Assembly (NCBI GenBank): GCA_026982355.1
Contig: JALSHG010000111.1
Coordinates: 1 to 40,104, forward strand
Reading direction: 5' to 3'
Length of the DNA: 40,104 nt
DNA from: Thermodesulfovibrio sp.
Lineage (GTDB): Bacteria > Nitrospirota > Thermodesulfovibrionia > UBA6902
The notes under the pieces are model-generated. The model worked only from the letters and a program-made list of their open reading frames with translations. It searched no databases and was not told the origin of the DNA. The position numbers and the translations under genes are program-made. Positions 28,916-36,860 of this stretch are shown piece by piece; positions within the stretch are counted from its first letter, which is position 1; each line of letters begins with the position of its first letter.

Positions 28916-29701
28916 ATGCTTGAAGCAATAATACTCGGCATTATCCAGGGCCTTACGGAGTTCATCCCGGTAAGCAGTTCGGCGCACCTGATCGTATTCC
29001 CCTGGTTCTTTGACTGGCAGGGAACCGTAAACACCCTCAGCTTCGATATCGCGCTTCATTCCGGAACCCTTCTGGCGCTTCTCGTATACTTCAGGCAAGA
29101 CTGGCTGGACCTTTTGAAGACCATCCGCCGGAGAGACGGGATGATATGGAAGATATTTTTCGCCACCATACCCGCGGCAGCGGCAGGGGTATTGCTTCAC
29201 GACTGGATCGGTGAGAACAGGAGTCCCGCGCTCATTGCCTTCACACTGTCACTTGTCTCCGTGCTCATGATTTTATCCGAGAGGAATTATGCGAAATCGG
29301 CACGCACGGGATTTGAAAAAATCAACATGAAAAACGCCCTGTTCATAGGCATCGCCCAGGCATTCGCTCTCATGCCCGGGGTGTCGAGATCGGGAATCAC
29401 CATTGTCGCAGGCCTTGCCACCGGCCTTAAGAGGGCGGACGCAGCCCGGTTTTCCTTTCTCCTGGCCACGCCGGTGATTGCCGGCGCCAGCCTGCTTGAG
29501 GCAAAAAACCTGATGAACGCCGGCAATATCGAGCTTGGTATATTCATCACAGGCATCGCCGTTTCAGCAATAGTGGGGTATGCCGCGATAAAATATCTTA
29601 TCCTCTTTCTCCAGAAGTACTCGTTACGGTCTTTTGCATATTATCGTTTTATACTTGCATTTGTTATCATACTATCCATATGGAACGGGGCCGGAGGATA
29701 A
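28916..29701 (+). CDS. uppP: UppP (BacA) undecaprenyl-diphosphatase
   Basis: A 261-residue membrane enzyme with the two signature motifs: GLTEFIPVSSSAHL (residues about 12-25) and PGVSRSG (about 153-159), which carry the catalytic Glu, Ser and Arg. About eight hydrophobic segments are evident. It recycles the C55 lipid carrier for peptidoglycan and surface polysaccharides, which ties it to the WecA-like transferase in this window. Its 3' end overlaps the ftsK start by 22 bases. Confidence 0.94.
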   Translation: MLEAIILGIIQGLTEFIPVSSSAHLIVFPWFFDWQGTVNTLSFDIALHSGTLLALLVYFRQDWLDLLKTIRRRDGMIWKIFFATIPAAAAGVLLHDWIGENRSPALIAFTLSLVSVLMILSERNYAKSARTGFEKINMKNALFIGIAQAFALMPGVSRSGITIVAGLATGLKRADAARFSFLLATPVIAGASLLEAKNLMNAGNIELGIFITGIAVSAIVGYAAIKYLILFLQKYSLRSFAYYRFILAFVIILSIWNGAGG

Positions 29702-31815
29702 AAGACGAGATCAGAGGGATACTGTCCATTATCGCGGGACTCGTCGTCATCATCAGCCTGATAAGCCATAACACATGGGACCGCTCCATCTCGACTTACA
29801 GCCCCGAGCTGAAAAACCTCCTCGGCGGTTTCGGATCCAACCTGTCCGACATCCTGCTGCAGGCAGTGGGGCTTGCCTCCTATATATTCCCGGCGCTTTT
29901 TCTGATTTTCGGAACAAGGAAACTCTTCGGCAGGTCATCCGGCCGCGGATGGACGGTGCCCGCCGCGGCAATCACTGTCCTTGTCTTCTCAACATCCTCT
30001 TTTATCACACTGGCCTTCGATGACTATTCCGGCGGCGCGCTCGGCATCTTTGCCGCAAACCTGTCGCTGAAGGCATTCTCGACAACCGGCTCATACCTGC
30101 TCTTCATCACCATGATCCTCATTTCACTCATGTATCTTTTCCGGTTCTCCGTTGCGGACGCGGCGAGGGCCGCGGCAAACAAGGCAACGCTCGGGCTCAG
30201 GGCGCTTTCCGCTGTCAGGCCGAAAGCAAGGGGGGGGGGACGGCCGCATATAGAAGCGGAGGAAAACGGCATGCCGGAAAGCCTGTATGAATATGAACAG
30301 GAGCCCCTGCCCCTGACATATCCCGAAATCAAAACCATGCCCCGCGTGAAAACAGCCTCGAAGACCGTGGCGGAAAAAACATGCGGCGAGTACGAGCTTC
30401 CCGGCGCCGGGCTCCTGAAGGACCCGCCACCTTCGAGGTCACGGCCCTCGAAAGAGGAACTGCTTGAACGGTCCGAACTGCTTGAAAAAAAACTCAGGGA
30501 CTACTCCATAGAAGGCAAGGTCACCTACGTCTCCCCCGGGCCCATTGTTACAATGTTTGAGTTTGAACCTGCGCCGGGCATCAAGATAAGCAGGGTCATG
30601 TCCCTCGCGGATGACCTTTCAATGGCCCTCAAGGCGAGCAGCATCCGCATCTCGCCGATACACGGCAGGTCCACCCTCGGCATAGAGGTGCCCAACAGGG
30701 ACAGGGAGGACGTCTTCCTGAAAGATGTCATATCCAGTGAGGCCTTCAGCAAAAGCCATTCAAAACTGACCCTGGCGCTCGGCAAGGACATCTTCGGGAT
30801 ACCGGTCATGGCCGACCTGAGCAAGATGCCGCACCTGCTGATCGCAGGGGCCACCGGCTCGGGCAAAAGCGTGGGCATGAACACGATCGTATTGAGCCTC
30901 CTGTTCAGGGCAACGCCCGGGGAGGTGAAGATGCTCATGATAGACCCCAAGATGCTGGAGCTTTCCGCGTACGAAGAGATACCCCATTTGTTGATGCCGG
31001 TGATCACGCTGCCCAAAGAGGCCTCAAATGCGCTGAAGAGGCTGGTCATTGAAATGGAGCGGCGCTACAGGCTGCTGGCCGAGTCAGGGGCAAGGAACAT
31101 AGAGGCATACAACAAAAAAGTCGAGGCGGCCTCCCGGACAAGACCCGATGGTGATGGCGCGGCCGGCGTGATGGAGCGCCTGCCTTATATAGTCATATTT
31201 ATTGATGAGTTCGCTGATCTCATGTTTGCATCAGGCAGGGAGGTTGAAGACTCCATTGCAAGGCTCGCCCAGATGGCCCGGGCGGCCGGGATTCACCTGA
31301 TACTCGCCACCCAGAGACCGTCTGTTGATGTCATCACTGGTATAATCAAGGCGAATTTCCCATCGAGGATATCGTTTCAGGTATCCTCGAAACTGGATTC
31401 GAGAATAATCCTCGACACCTACGGAGCCGACCAGCTGCTCGGCAAGGGGGACATGCTCCTTACAAGCCCCGGCAAAAAGATCAAGAGGATTCACGGCGCG
31501 TACGTCAGCGAGGAAGAGATCAGAAACGTTGTCAATTTCATAAGAAACCAGGCCGGACCTGATTATACATTATTAAAAGACCTCGCCGTTGAACTTCCGG
31601 AAGAGCCCGGGACGGAAAGCAGGGACAAACTGTACCGGGAGGCAAAGGAGTTTGTGCTGGCCGCGGGACAGGCATCCATATCGTCAATCCAGCGGAGGAT
31701 GAAAATAGGCTATAACAGGGCCGCGAGGATCATGGACATGCTGGAAGAGGAGGGCATTGTCGGTCCGCCGGGCGAGGCCGGAAAACCAAGAGAGGTTATC
31801 AGGAGGAGACAGTGA
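29680..31815 (+). CDS. ftsK: FtsK/SpoIIIE DNA translocase
   Basis: A 711-residue translocase. Four N-terminal transmembrane helices (from ILSIIAGLVVIISLI), a short linker for FtsK (about 80 residues), and the ATPase with Walker A GATGSGKSVGMNT (about residue 390), Walker B VIFIDEFADLMF, and the conserved ATQRPSVDVITG. The gamma domain ends with ISSIQRRMKIGYNRAARIMD, which recognises KOPS-like sites. It would clear chromosome DNA from the septum. The ATG at 29680 overlaps uppP and lacks an obvious SD, so translational coupling is likely. Confidence 0.94.
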   Translation: MERGRRIKDEIRGILSIIAGLVVIISLISHNTWDRSISTYSPELKNLLGGFGSNLSDILLQAVGLASYIFPALFLIFGTRKLFGRSSGRGWTVPAAAITVLVFSTSSFITLAFDDYSGGALGIFAANLSLKAFSTTGSYLLFITMILISLMYLFRFSVADAARAAANKATLGLRALSAVRPKARGGGRPHIEAEENGMPESLYEYEQEPLPLTYPEIKTMPRVKTASKTVAEKTCGEYELPGAGLLKDPPPSRSRPSKEELLERSELLEKKLRDYSIEGKVTYVSPGPIVTMFEFEPAPGIKISRVMSLADDLSMALKASSIRISPIHGRSTLGIEVPNRDREDVFLKDVISSEAFSKSHSKLTLALGKDIFGIPVMADLSKMPHLLIAGATGSGKSVGMNTIVLSLLFRATPGEVKMLMIDPKMLELSAYEEIPHLLMPVITLPKEASNALKRLVIEMERRYRLLAESGARNIEAYNKKVEAASRTRPDGDGAAGVMERLPYIVIFIDEFADLMFASGREVEDSIARLAQMARAAGIHLILATQRPSVDVITGIIKANFPSRISFQVSSKLDSRIILDTYGADQLLGKGDMLLTSPGKKIKRIHGAYVSEEEIRNVVNFIRNQAGPDYTLLKDLAVELPEEPGTESRDKLYREAKEFVLAAGQASISSIQRRMKIGYNRAARIMDMLEEEGIVGPPGEAGKPREVIRRRQ

Positions 31816-32477
31816 ACACAATTCAAGATTCACAATTCAAGATTCAAAATCTGCTGACATGCTTATTGATTATCGGGTGCCTGGCCGTATCCTCCGGCGC
31901 CTCGGCCGCCGGGCTTGACGACCTTGTCGGCAGGATACAGAAGGAGTTCTCCAGGATAAAAGACATCAGCGGAACCTTCTCGCAGTCGAGTTACATAAAG
32001 GATATAGAGCAGACCCAGAAATACTCGGGCAGGTTCTTCATAAAAAAGCCCTCCCGCATGATGTGGGAGTATTCCGGCCCGCGCGATGAGAAAGTGATAA
32101 TAAATAACACCGACACCTGGATTTACAGGAAATCGCTGAACCAGGTGATGAAAATGAAATTCACTAAAAAGGCCTACAGCCAGGTCCCCATTGCATTGCT
32201 GGAGAGCCTTGAGAACATCAGGACGGATTTCGACATCAGCATGACAAGGGAAAACGCCCTGCAGCTCAGGCCGAAACGCAAGGTGGGCATGATAAAGACG
32301 CTCGTCCTGGAAACCGCTCCGGAGGGTTTCCCCGTAAAGATGTTCACCATATTCGACACCTACGGCAACATCATAATGATCGAGCTTGACAACATAAAGA
32401 TAAACTCGGGTCTCGACGATTCCCTGTTTGTCTTCAAGGCGCCGCCAGGCGCGGAAGTCTTCGATATGGGGGAATAA
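31812..32477 (+). CDS. lolA: LolA-like outer-membrane lipoprotein carrier
   Basis: A 221-residue periplasmic protein. A signal peptide (LLTCLLIIGCLAVSSGASAA) follows an unusual N-terminal stretch encoded by two tandem 14-base copies of ACAATTCAAGATTC (31818-31845). The mature part has IKDISGTFSQSSYIKDIEQT, then YSGRFFIKKPSRMMWEYSGP and VIINNTDTWIYR, the LolA fold markers. GTG overlaps the ftsK stop (GTGA) with AGGAGG upstream. A chaperone for lipoproteins is expected. The lipoprotein at 16645 could be a client. Confidence 0.86.
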   Translation: MNTIQDSQFKIQNLLTCLLIIGCLAVSSGASAAGLDDLVGRIQKEFSRIKDISGTFSQSSYIKDIEQTQKYSGRFFIKKPSRMMWEYSGPRDEKVIINNTDTWIYRKSLNQVMKMKFTKKAYSQVPIALLESLENIRTDFDISMTRENALQLRPKRKVGMIKTLVLETAPEGFPVKMFTIFDTYGNIIMIELDNIKINSGLDDSLFVFKAPPGAEVFDMGE

Positions 32478-33332
32478 ATGTCTTCTGCAAAAAGAAGAAT
32501 AAAGGCAAAAAAGAAACGCCGGCATATCAACGTTATATTCGTTCTCTTTCTTGCCGCGGCAGGGATATTCTTCTTTTACCAACAACCGGCGCGCAGGGAC
32601 ATCCAGGGGAAATACCCTGCTGTAGCCGCACCCGAAAAAACACCGGTACCTGCCCTTACCCCCGCCCCTCCGCCGGCCCTGCCCAGGGTGTCGATTGTAA
32701 TGGACGACCTCGGCCCGAACAAAAAGGCCGCGGAAAGGGTCTTCCGGATAAAGGCTCCCCTGACACTCTCCGTTCTCCCGCAGGAAGTCTACACGGCATG
32801 GATTGCACGCGAAGGGCACAGGCTCGGGCATGAGATCATAGGCCATATCCCCATGGAAGCGCAAAAGCCGCACAGGCTCGGAAACGGGGGATTGTACACA
32901 TGGATGAGCCGTGACGAAATCATAAAAACCCTGCGTGAAAACCTTCGATCCATACCATACATCAAAGGCGTAAGCACCCATATGGGGTCCGCCTTCACAC
33001 AGGATGAGAGGGCCATGCAGGCCGTGTTGTCGGAGCTGAAAAAACGGCGCCTGATCTTCCTTGACAGCCGCACCACCCCGAAGTCCGTGGGATTCAAACT
33101 TGCAAAGGCGCAGGAACTCATGGCCCTGCAGCGGGATGTGTTCCTTGATGACAAGGACGACCCCCGCGAGATAGAGATTCAATGGAAGCGTCTTGTAACA
33201 ATAGCCGGGAAAAAGGGCTATGCAATAGCGCAGGCCCATCCGCGAAAAAACACCCTCGAATTTCTTCAGAAGATTCTCGGAAACAGCAGGGAAGTTCAGG
33301 TGGTGCCGCTTTCCGCGCTGATCGGGCCCTGA
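32478..33332 (+). CDS. Divergent polysaccharide deacetylase (DUF610/YibQ-like)
   Basis: A 284-residue protein anchored by an N-terminal helix (INVIFVLFLAAAGIFFFYQQ) after a basic start, then a Pro-rich linker and a catalytic-type domain: RVSIVMDDLGPNKKAAERVF (D-D pair), GHEIIGHIPMEAQKP, GVSTHMGSAFTQDERAM and FLDSRTT..., QAHPRKNTLEFLQ. These are the hallmark segments of the divergent polysaccharide deacetylase family (YibQ). The substrate is unknown. It starts right after lolA and probably belongs to the same operon. Confidence 0.85.
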   Translation: MSSAKRRIKAKKKRRHINVIFVLFLAAAGIFFFYQQPARRDIQGKYPAVAAPEKTPVPALTPAPPPALPRVSIVMDDLGPNKKAAERVFRIKAPLTLSVLPQEVYTAWIAREGHRLGHEIIGHIPMEAQKPHRLGNGGLYTWMSRDEIIKTLRENLRSIPYIKGVSTHMGSAFTQDERAMQAVLSELKKRRLIFLDSRTTPKSVGFKLAKAQELMALQRDVFLDDKDDPREIEIQWKRLVTIAGKKGYAIAQAHPRKNTLEFLQKILGNSREVQVVPLSALIGP

Positions 33333-33339
33333 ATTGCGC

Positions 33340-33368
33340 TTGATTTGACAGCCACGTATTGATACAAT
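33340..33368 (+). promoter_or_regulatory. Promoter of the NusG-paralogue operon
   Basis: TTGATT (33340-33345) and TACAAT (33363-33368) are 17 bases apart. A leader of about 100 bases with GC-rich hairpins (CCGGCACGCCGG near 33411) follows before the first ORF. Confidence 0.6.
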
Positions 33369-33472
33369 AAAAATCCTTGAGCAGGGGCGTCCCCCGGCAG
33401 CAACTTTCAACCGGCACGCCGGCCGGGACGGGCGAGCAGCTAATTATTAACCGGTTGACAGGAGGTTTCACA

Positions 33473-33595
33473 GTGGATATCAATTACATTCTTAAAGTTC
33501 AGGATGCCAAGGCCGTTGACATACAGAAGGCCCTGAAGGCTGCCGGGATAACCGTTACAAGCATCACCGAGATTCACAAGGAACAGGGGGAGTAA
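33473..33595 (+). CDS. 40-residue conserved-looking small protein
   Basis: A GTG-initiated 40-residue protein with a strong SD (GGAGG eight bases before). The sequence reads VDINYILKVQDAKAVDIQKA then LKAAGITVTSITEIHKEQGE, a beta-alpha-beta pattern like half of an ACT-type domain. The start at 33377 would lack an SD. It lies 25 bases before the NusG paralogue. I cannot name the family. Candidate roles are a small regulator or leader peptide for the next gene. Confidence 0.6.
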   Translation: MDINYILKVQDAKAVDIQKALKAAGITVTSITEIHKEQGE

Positions 33596-33620
33596 CCGGG
33601 AGGTAAGCACAGGGGAACAT

Positions 33621-34139
33621 ATGGAAGAAAGCGGCACCCTCACACCCCACTGGTATGCGGTTCACGTAAGATCAAGGCATGAATTCCAGGTTACAGGCAG
33701 GCTCAGGCAGAAAGGCATAGAAATCTTCCTCCCCACGGTCGAACGGCTGAGGAAATGGAAAGACAGAAAAAAGCTGATCGAGTTTCCCCTTTTCCCGGGC
33801 TATGTCTTTGTCCGGATTACCAGGGAGCCCGGCAAACTGCTGAGCGTACTTAAAGTAAAAGGCGTGGTCAGGATACTCTGCACGGTTCCCGGCGAGCCGG
33901 ACCCCATCCCGGATGAACAGATCATTTCCCTCCAGCGGCTTGTGGAAAACAAGCAGGCCATTGATCCCTACCCGTATCTCAAGGAAGGCCAGCAGGTAAG
34001 GATAGCAAAAGGTCCCCTCAGCGGTGTCGAGGGCATACTTGTCAGGAAACTCGGCAAGCACTTTCTTGTGCTTTCAGTGGACGTGCTGCGCCAGGGGGTG
34101 GCCCTCAGGATAAGCGCATCGGACGTAGAGAAGATTTAG
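33621..34139 (+). CDS. NusG paralogue (UpxY/RfaH-type antiterminator)
   Basis: A 172-residue two-domain protein. The NGN domain (about 9-110) opens HWYAVHVRSRHEFQVTGRLR and holds FPLFPGYVFVRI (the L-F-P-x-Y-(V/L)-F-V motif) and KVKGVVRILC. The KOW domain is around QQVRIAKGPLSGVEGILVRK. It is shorter and more basic than the housekeeping NusG and lacks an adjoining secE or rplK gene. Specialised paralogues of this type promote transcription of long polysaccharide operons, so the region 2 genes are plausible targets. Confidence 0.85.
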   Translation: MEESGTLTPHWYAVHVRSRHEFQVTGRLRQKGIEIFLPTVERLRKWKDRKKLIEFPLFPGYVFVRITREPGKLLSVLKVKGVVRILCTVPGEPDPIPDEQIISLQRLVENKQAIDPYPYLKEGQQVRIAKGPLSGVEGILVRKLGKHFLVLSVDVLRQGVALRISASDVEKI

Positions 34140-34167
34140 AATCCCGCAATGAACCGCTTTCCGGCTT

Positions 34168-34914
34168 TCAGACGCTGATTTCCATCAGGTCACCGGCGAG
34201 CACGACTTCTCCGCCAAACTCCTCTCTGCTTTCCCTCACCCTGTCGATATCAGGGGTATCCGCGGGGTAAATGTGCGACAGGAGGAGCCGTTTCACGCCT
34301 GCCTCCCGCGCCACAAGACCGCACTCCCTTGCGCTGAGGTGTCCCCTTGCCTTGTTTGCATCAGGGAATGAACAGTCTGCGATCAAGAGATCCGCACCGC
34401 GGGAGAGGTCCACTATCCCCTCATCATAATCCGCATCCCCGGTAAATACCATGGCCCTGCCCCCGTGTTCGAACCTGTAGGCGATGCTGTCTTCGGAATG
34501 AACGGTTTTCGTCGTCCGGACACTGAAAGGACCGAAATCCATCCTGCCCGATATCCCGGTCACCTGAATGGAAAATTCCCGCGGCCTGCCCAACACCGTG
34601 GCAACGGCCCTGTCGTAATATTCGATAAACAAGGCCGGCCCCACAATGAAAAGTGTCTTGGTGCGCTTGAATCCGGGTGTGGCGCGCAGGGCATGGATTA
34701 AAGGCATGAGGTCGGCAAAGTGGTCCGGATGCGTGTGCGTGATAAACACCGCATCAATATCCCTGTAGCTTCTGCCGGCTCTCTCAAGCTGCAGGAGTGT
34801 TCCGCTGCCGCAGTCGACCAGTATCCCGGTATCGCCGGCCTCAAGATAATAACCGGGGGCATTTCTGTTCAGCGACGGCACGCACGTTCCGCTTCCGAGG
34901 ACAATAAGTTTCAT
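34168..34914 (-). CDS. Metallo-beta-lactamase-fold hydrolase (RNase Z-like)
   Basis: A 248-residue enzyme. The opening MKLIVLGSGTCVPSLNRNAP, the metal motif THTHPDHFADLMPL (H-x-H-x-D-H), VHSEDSIAYRFE, VFTGDADYDEGIVDL and the final LLLSHIYP identify the RNase Z/ElaC-like branch. The start at 34914 is chosen because the upstream residues do not fit the fold. It may be tRNA 3' processing or another phosphodiester hydrolysis, and sequence alone does not decide. It is transcribed divergently from the sulfotransferase gene. Confidence 0.82.
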   Translation of the reverse strand: MKLIVLGSGTCVPSLNRNAPGYYLEAGDTGILVDCGSGTLLQLERAGRSYRDIDAVFITHTHPDHFADLMPLIHALRATPGFKRTKTLFIVGPALFIEYYDRAVATVLGRPREFSIQVTGISGRMDFGPFSVRTTKTVHSEDSIAYRFEHGGRAMVFTGDADYDEGIVDLSRGADLLIADCSFPDANKARGHLSARECGLVAREAGVKRLLLSHIYPADTPDIDRVRESREEFGGEVVLAGDLMEISV

Positions 34915-35012
34915 GGAATTACATATCAAATCTAACATCACCGGCCGCCTTCCGTCAACGAGGATACCCGGGAAAAACCGTAAAAATTTTTCCGTTAATC
35001 GATACATATGGA

Positions 35013-35041
35013 TTGACATAATATGTAAAATTGATTAACAT
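35013..35041 (+). promoter_or_regulatory. Promoter of the sulfotransferase-cysC operon
   Basis: TTGACA (35013-35018) and TAACAT (35036-35041) are 17 bases apart. A short hairpin ACGGC-TTCCG-GCCGT lies downstream near 35060. Confidence 0.65.
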
Positions 35042-35161
35042 AGTTGTAATGACCATTGACGGCTTCCGGCCGTTGCCACGGGCAATGATAAACTCAATTC
35101 AATAAATGCGTGTCCACAAAAACTCTTAAACCGGCAAATCCGGGAAGGAAAGGGAGGATTT

Positions 35162-35884
35162 ATGGATCAATTATGTACCGGCAGGGCGTCAGGCGAACTC
35201 TTCGCAACAGGCGGAACAGGAAGGAATTTTATAACCGTGGTTTCAGGGCTTCCGCGCTCCGGGACTTCCATGATGATGAAGATGCTGGATTGCGGCGGAA
35301 TGCCCGTGCTGACGGACAACCTGAGGAAACCCGATACGGATAACCCCAAAGGCTACTATGAGCTTGAGCGTGTAAAGGAACTTCAGCAGGACAACTCCTG
35401 GCTGGATGAGGCACGCGGCAAGGCGGTCAAGATCGTCTCTCCGATACTGCGGCACCTGAAACTGGACAACGGCCTGAAATATAAAATCATATTCATGCTG
35501 AGAGACGTTGATGAAATCCTTGCCTCCCAGAGAAAGATGGCCGAAAGGATCGCCGGGGTGGCGGACGGCATTAAGGACAACATACTGAAGCAGAACTACA
35601 CCCGCCACCTTGAAGAAATACAGACATGGCTTGAGAAAGAAGAGGATGTCGAAGTGATGTACGTCAATTACCGTGATGTTCTCAGCAATCCCCTTTCAGC
35701 GGCAGCAGACATCTGCAGGTTCCTGGACATCAATCTGAACACATCTCAGATGGCGCATGCAACAGATACCTCCCTGTACAGGCAGCGCGTGGACAAACCG
35801 GAAGACCCCGGATTCACCGGCCGGGAAGATGCACCGGAAAATGAAGTAATCATGGAGCGCCTTAAACATCTCGGTTACCTTTAA
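35162..35884 (+). CDS. Sulfotransferase-family protein
   Basis: A 240-residue cytoplasmic-type protein with the 5'-phosphosulfate-binding loop GLPRSGTSMMMKML (residues about 29-42) and a downstream IIFMLRDVDEILASQRKMAE, the 3'-phosphate region (R-D-(P/V)-x-(E/D)). EVMYVNYRDVLSNPLSAAAD and FLDINLN follow, as in PAPS-dependent sulfotransferases. SD GGGAGG precedes the ATG. The acceptor is unknown. The APS kinase gene downstream, separated by about 250 bases, provides the donor. Confidence 0.82.
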   Translation: MDQLCTGRASGELFATGGTGRNFITVVSGLPRSGTSMMMKMLDCGGMPVLTDNLRKPDTDNPKGYYELERVKELQQDNSWLDEARGKAVKIVSPILRHLKLDNGLKYKIIFMLRDVDEILASQRKMAERIAGVADGIKDNILKQNYTRHLEEIQTWLEKEEDVEVMYVNYRDVLSNPLSAAADICRFLDINLNTSQMAHATDTSLYRQRVDKPEDPGFTGREDAPENEVIMERLKHLGYL

Positions 35885-36138
35885 TTTTCCGCCGTCATAC
35901 TGCACGGGCAGGACGGCGACGGCCTGAGCCGGATTTTGCATGAACGGCTATCCCCTATCTACGGTTTTATGCAAGTGCAGGGATCAACACTGCTTCAGTA
36001 ACGTTCCCAGAATGCCGATATGCTGTGCAGAAAACTTTCAGGCCTGCCGGGGATGAAACTTCTCCGGCAGAGGCCTGTCGCGCCGGCGATATTTTAACGC
36101 ACCAGGTATCAAGGTGCAATTCGGAAAGGAGATTGCAA
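35885..36138. other. Structured leader between sulfotransferase and cysC
   Basis: No gene is visible. AGGCCTGCCGG and CCGGCAGAGGCCT (36041-36076) form a stem with a two-base bulge. A weaker GC-rich palindrome and TTTTGCATGAACG near 35935 may be a remnant of the TTGCATAA element. Confidence 0.4.
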
Positions 36139-36789
36139 ATGGATTCCAAAAACCCCGTAATCGATGTTCAGTGGCAGACCCTGGATGTGTCAAAGCAGGA
36201 GAGAAGAGAAAAAAAGGGGCACTCGTCTGTAATCGTATGGCTGACGGGCATCCCTGCTTCGGGAAAGACAACCATAGCAAGGAAACTCGAAAAGAGGCTG
36301 CATGACGCCGGCTGCCACACCTACGTCCTGGACGGAGACAATATCCGTCACGGCCTGAACAGGGACCTGGGGTTTTCCAAGGAGGAAAGAAGGGAAAACA
36401 TACGGAGAATCGCCGAGGTGGCAAAGCTCTTCTGTGACGCGGGCATAATCACCATATGTTCCTTTGTATCGCCTTACAGGGAGGACAGGAAGGCGGCAAG
36501 GCATCTCGTGGAGGCGGAGGAATTCATAGAAGTCTTCGTGAAGTGCCCTGTTGAGGTCTGCATACAGCGGGATCCTAAGTCGATGTATAGAAAGGCCGTT
36601 ACCGGGAAGATGAAGTCATTCACCGGGGTGGACGACCCCTATGAGAGACCCGATTCCCCGGAAATCGTTATCGAGACACACAGGATGAGTGCAGCGGAAT
36701 GCGTAGAGAAAATAATCGGATACCTGAAAGACAGGGCGATATTTAAAGACGGCAAAACAGTTGATGCGCTTAACCTTGCGGTGGCGTAA
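36139..36789 (+). CDS. cysC: APS kinase
   Basis: A 216-residue adenylylsulfate kinase. Walker A GIPASGKTTIARKLEKRL (about 36-53), then YVLDGDNIRHGLNRDLGFS, RIAEVAKLFCDAGIITICSF, VSPYREDRKAAR, and FTGVDDPYERP are all diagnostic. It phosphorylates APS to PAPS. SD AAAGGAG precedes the ATG. No sat or cysN/D lies adjacent, which suggests it uses APS from the energy pathway. Its only visible PAPS consumer is the sulfotransferase upstream. Confidence 0.95.
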   Translation: MDSKNPVIDVQWQTLDVSKQERREKKGHSSVIVWLTGIPASGKTTIARKLEKRLHDAGCHTYVLDGDNIRHGLNRDLGFSKEERRENIRRIAEVAKLFCDAGIITICSFVSPYREDRKAARHLVEAEEFIEVFVKCPVEVCIQRDPKSMYRKAVTGKMKSFTGVDDPYERPDSPEIVIETHRMSAAECVEKIIGYLKDRAIFKDGKTVDALNLAVA

Positions 36790-36860
36790 AACCCCGGCGG
36801 CAGGGGCAAGGCGGTCCGCCGCTGTCAGACGGACCGCCTTGCCCGTTTATGCAATATCAG
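36786..36860. repeat. Palindromic TTGCATAA element with perfect hairpin (P7)
   Basis: Between the convergent cysC and MFS genes. GGCGTAAAACCCCGGCGGCA at the left, a perfect 15-bp stem GGGCAAGGCGGTCCG/CGGACCGCCTTGCCC (36804-36818, 36830-36844) and CGTTTATGCAATATCAGG at the right. It could serve as the terminator for both genes. Confidence 0.75.

Noticed and set aside
31863-33410. Long open frame of 515 codons on the minus strand across lolA and the deacetylase gene
   Set aside because: It is antisense to two well-recognised genes in the GC-rich region, has no SD, and its product is His/Arg-rich with no family pattern.
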